Assembly (NCBI GenBank): GCA_937885735.1 | Contig: CALABN010000101.1 | Location: 1-5,775 of the forward strand | DNA: 5,775 bases | Reading direction: 5' to 3' | From: an uncultured Bacteroidota bacterium | Lineage (GTDB): Bacteria > Bacteroidota > Bacteroidia > Bacteroidales > SZUA-534 | Part shown: positions 4,819-5,775 of the stretch, piece after piece | How positions within the stretch are numbered: the first letter of the stretch is position 1 | Layout of the letters: every line of letters begins with the position of its first letter | Notes under the pieces: model-generated | Seen by the model: only the letters and a program-made list of their open reading frames with translations | Databases searched by the model: none | What the model was told of the DNA's origin: nothing | Program-made: the position numbers and the translations under genes

Positions 4819-5685
4819 TTATTCAACTTTAAACGCGCCAATGGCATTGAGCAGATTTTGAGCCTGTTGGGCAAGCAAATCGGCACTTGAGGCCAATCCG
4901 TCGCTTGCCGAAGCATTCACCCTAATAACTGAATCCAACTGCTGAATCGCATCATTTATCTGCATTGTGCCCGAAGACTGCTCCATACTGGCTGCGGCAA
5001 TCTCTCCAACAAGGCTTTTTGTGTTTTCAACCTTTGGCAAAGTTTCACTCATTACCTTGCCGACTACTTGCGACATATTCAGACCCTGTTGTGACAATTC
5101 AATAATCTCATCGGCGGCAGCCTTACTATGTTCAGCCAATTTACGCACCTCTGTCGCAACAACCGCAAAGCCTCGACCTGCTTCACCGGCACGAGCAGCT
5201 TCGATAGAAGCATTGAGGGAGAGGAGGTTGGTCTGGCTTGCGATATTCAGAATCAAGTCTATGGCCTTGTTGATTTCACTGACGCTCGCATTGGTTCTGA
5301 AAACGATATCGGCAATTTCGTTGGCACTTGCATTACTCTTCTCGGAAGCCTGAAGGGCGGTCTGCATATATTTCTTAGCTTCATCGTTGGCAACCTGAAT
5401 CTCATGCGAAGCATCGGTGAGAGTGGAAACTTCGCTGTAGATGTCGTCACAGCAACGGGACATGGTGTCCACTTCACCGGCAAGAGCCGTACAGCTGTTG
5501 GCAATGCTCATGCTGCCTTCAGCAAGTTCATCAACTGCCTGGTTGACTTGCTCACAGCTTCCTCGGCTTGCGGTAGCCATTCCGGCAACGTTAACAGCCG
5601 AATCGTTAACCGTTTGGGAAGTTGATTTGACATTTCCGATTATTTCACCAAGGTTGTTTTGGAGTTTCTTGGCAGATTCAATCAA
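4819..5685 (-). CDS. Methyl-accepting chemotaxis protein signalling domain, N-terminus missing
   Basis: The 288 residues are almost entirely the antiparallel coiled coil of a chemoreceptor cytoplasmic domain. The hairpin tip that contacts CheA/CheW is canonical: [20 protein letters not shown] (148-167), then [20 protein letters not shown] (168-187). The flanking arms are rich in Ala, Ser, Gln and Asn, with the adaptation-like stretch [20 protein letters not shown] (231-250). The C-terminus is plain (AIGAFKVE), with no receptor-docking pentapeptide. No sensor, membrane segment or HAMP domain is present. The start given is TTG; no ATG or GTG exists between it and an in-frame TAA at 5710-5712. 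It is either a short soluble receptor or the 3' part of a broken gene. It converges on the thioesterase gene with only 3 bases between the stops. Confidence 0.85.
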   Translation of the reverse strand: MIESAKKLQNNLGEIIGNVKSTSQTVNDSAVNVAGMATASRGSCEQVNQAVDELAEGSMSIANSCTALAGEVDTMSRCCDDIYSEVSTLTDASHEIQVANDEAKKYMQTALQASEKSNASANEIADIVFRTNASVSEINKAIDLILNIASQTNLLSLNASIEAARAGEAGRGFAVVATEVRKLAEHSKAAADEIIELSQQGLNMSQVVGKVMSETLPKVENTKSLVGEIAAASMEQSSGTMQINDAIQQLDSVIRVNASASDGLASSADLLAQQAQNLLNAIGAFKVE

Positions 5686-5775
5686 CTGTTTGGTTTCAGT
5701 GATAGAGCATTAAAGCTCACTCAAACTGGTGAATTTACTGAGAATGAATACAAGCACATTGGATATGATGACTTA
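5686..5775 (-). pseudogene. Possible upstream remnant of the chemoreceptor gene
   Basis: Continuing the receptor frame leftwards gives CSITETKQ (5686-5709), a TAA (5710-5712), 20 open codons reading VIISNVLVFILSKFTSLSEL, and another TAA (5773-5775). The hydrophobic stretch followed by a helix-like run resembles a membrane segment leading into a receptor coiled coil. That would fit a decayed gene, but the piece is short. The plus strand is also open here (5626-5775, no ATG) and reads plausibly, for example LTQTGEFTENEYKHIGYDDL. Which strand codes cannot be settled. Confidence 0.3.

Noticed and set aside
5128..5625. 165-residue plus-strand ORF opposite the chemoreceptor
   Set aside because: It mirrors the regular codon pattern of the coiled-coil gene on the other strand, which carries the canonical receptor tip motif.
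5710..5712. TAA recoded as an amino acid in the chemoreceptor
   Set aside because: TAA is the natural stop of pyrD, the XRE gene, the thioesterase and the receptor itself, so recoding is very unlikely.

Overview
The window looks like Bacteroidota DNA, most likely Bacteroidales. Genes are AT-rich and mostly lack Shine-Dalgarno sequences. Several starts are preceded by the Bacteroidota -7 promoter element TAnnTTTG. The gene content (lipoprotein NlpC/P60 peptidase, quinone-type PyrD, XRE regulator with an acidic linker, acyl-ACP thioesterase) fits that group. The assignment is inference from sequence style and families; no search was run.

Left part (1-3124), all on the minus strand. Read in transcription order this is an XRE-family DNA-binding protein (2633-3124) with its own terminator, then pyrD (1480-2517, dihydroorotate dehydrogenase of pyrimidine synthesis), then a two-gene unit of an NlpC/P60 lipoprotein peptidase (792-1304) and a FemAB/GNAT-like acyltransferase (1-795, cut by the window edge). 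The last two genes overlap by 4 bases and probably form a translationally coupled cell-envelope pair. Promoter candidates lie before the XRE gene, pyrD and the peptidase.

Middle part (3125-3940) is about 800 bases with no convincing gene. It holds the XRE promoter, several copies of the near-palindrome TACATTTGTA, an 18-bp perfect palindrome, a spaced 13-bp direct repeat, a weak 72-residue ORF, and a minus-strand terminator-like hairpin. A 21-22-base composite site in the XRE promoter recurs almost exactly at the same promoter position before the peptidase operon. This suggests a shared regulator, possibly the XRE protein itself.

Right part (3941-5775) holds tRNA-Pro(CGG) with its own promoter element and strong terminator, then an acyl-ACP thioesterase (4066-4815, plus). 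Converging on it 3 bases away is the cytoplasmic signalling domain of a methyl-accepting chemotaxis protein (4819-5685, minus). The chemotaxis gene has no sensor, membrane or HAMP part in frame: an in-frame TAA lies just upstream. It is either a soluble short receptor with a TTG start or the 3' piece of a broken gene.

There is no CRISPR array, transposase or clear mobile element. The two strongest leads are the shared promoter site and the interrupted chemotaxis receptor. A third is the Cys in place of the usual catalytic Ser in a class 2-type PyrD.
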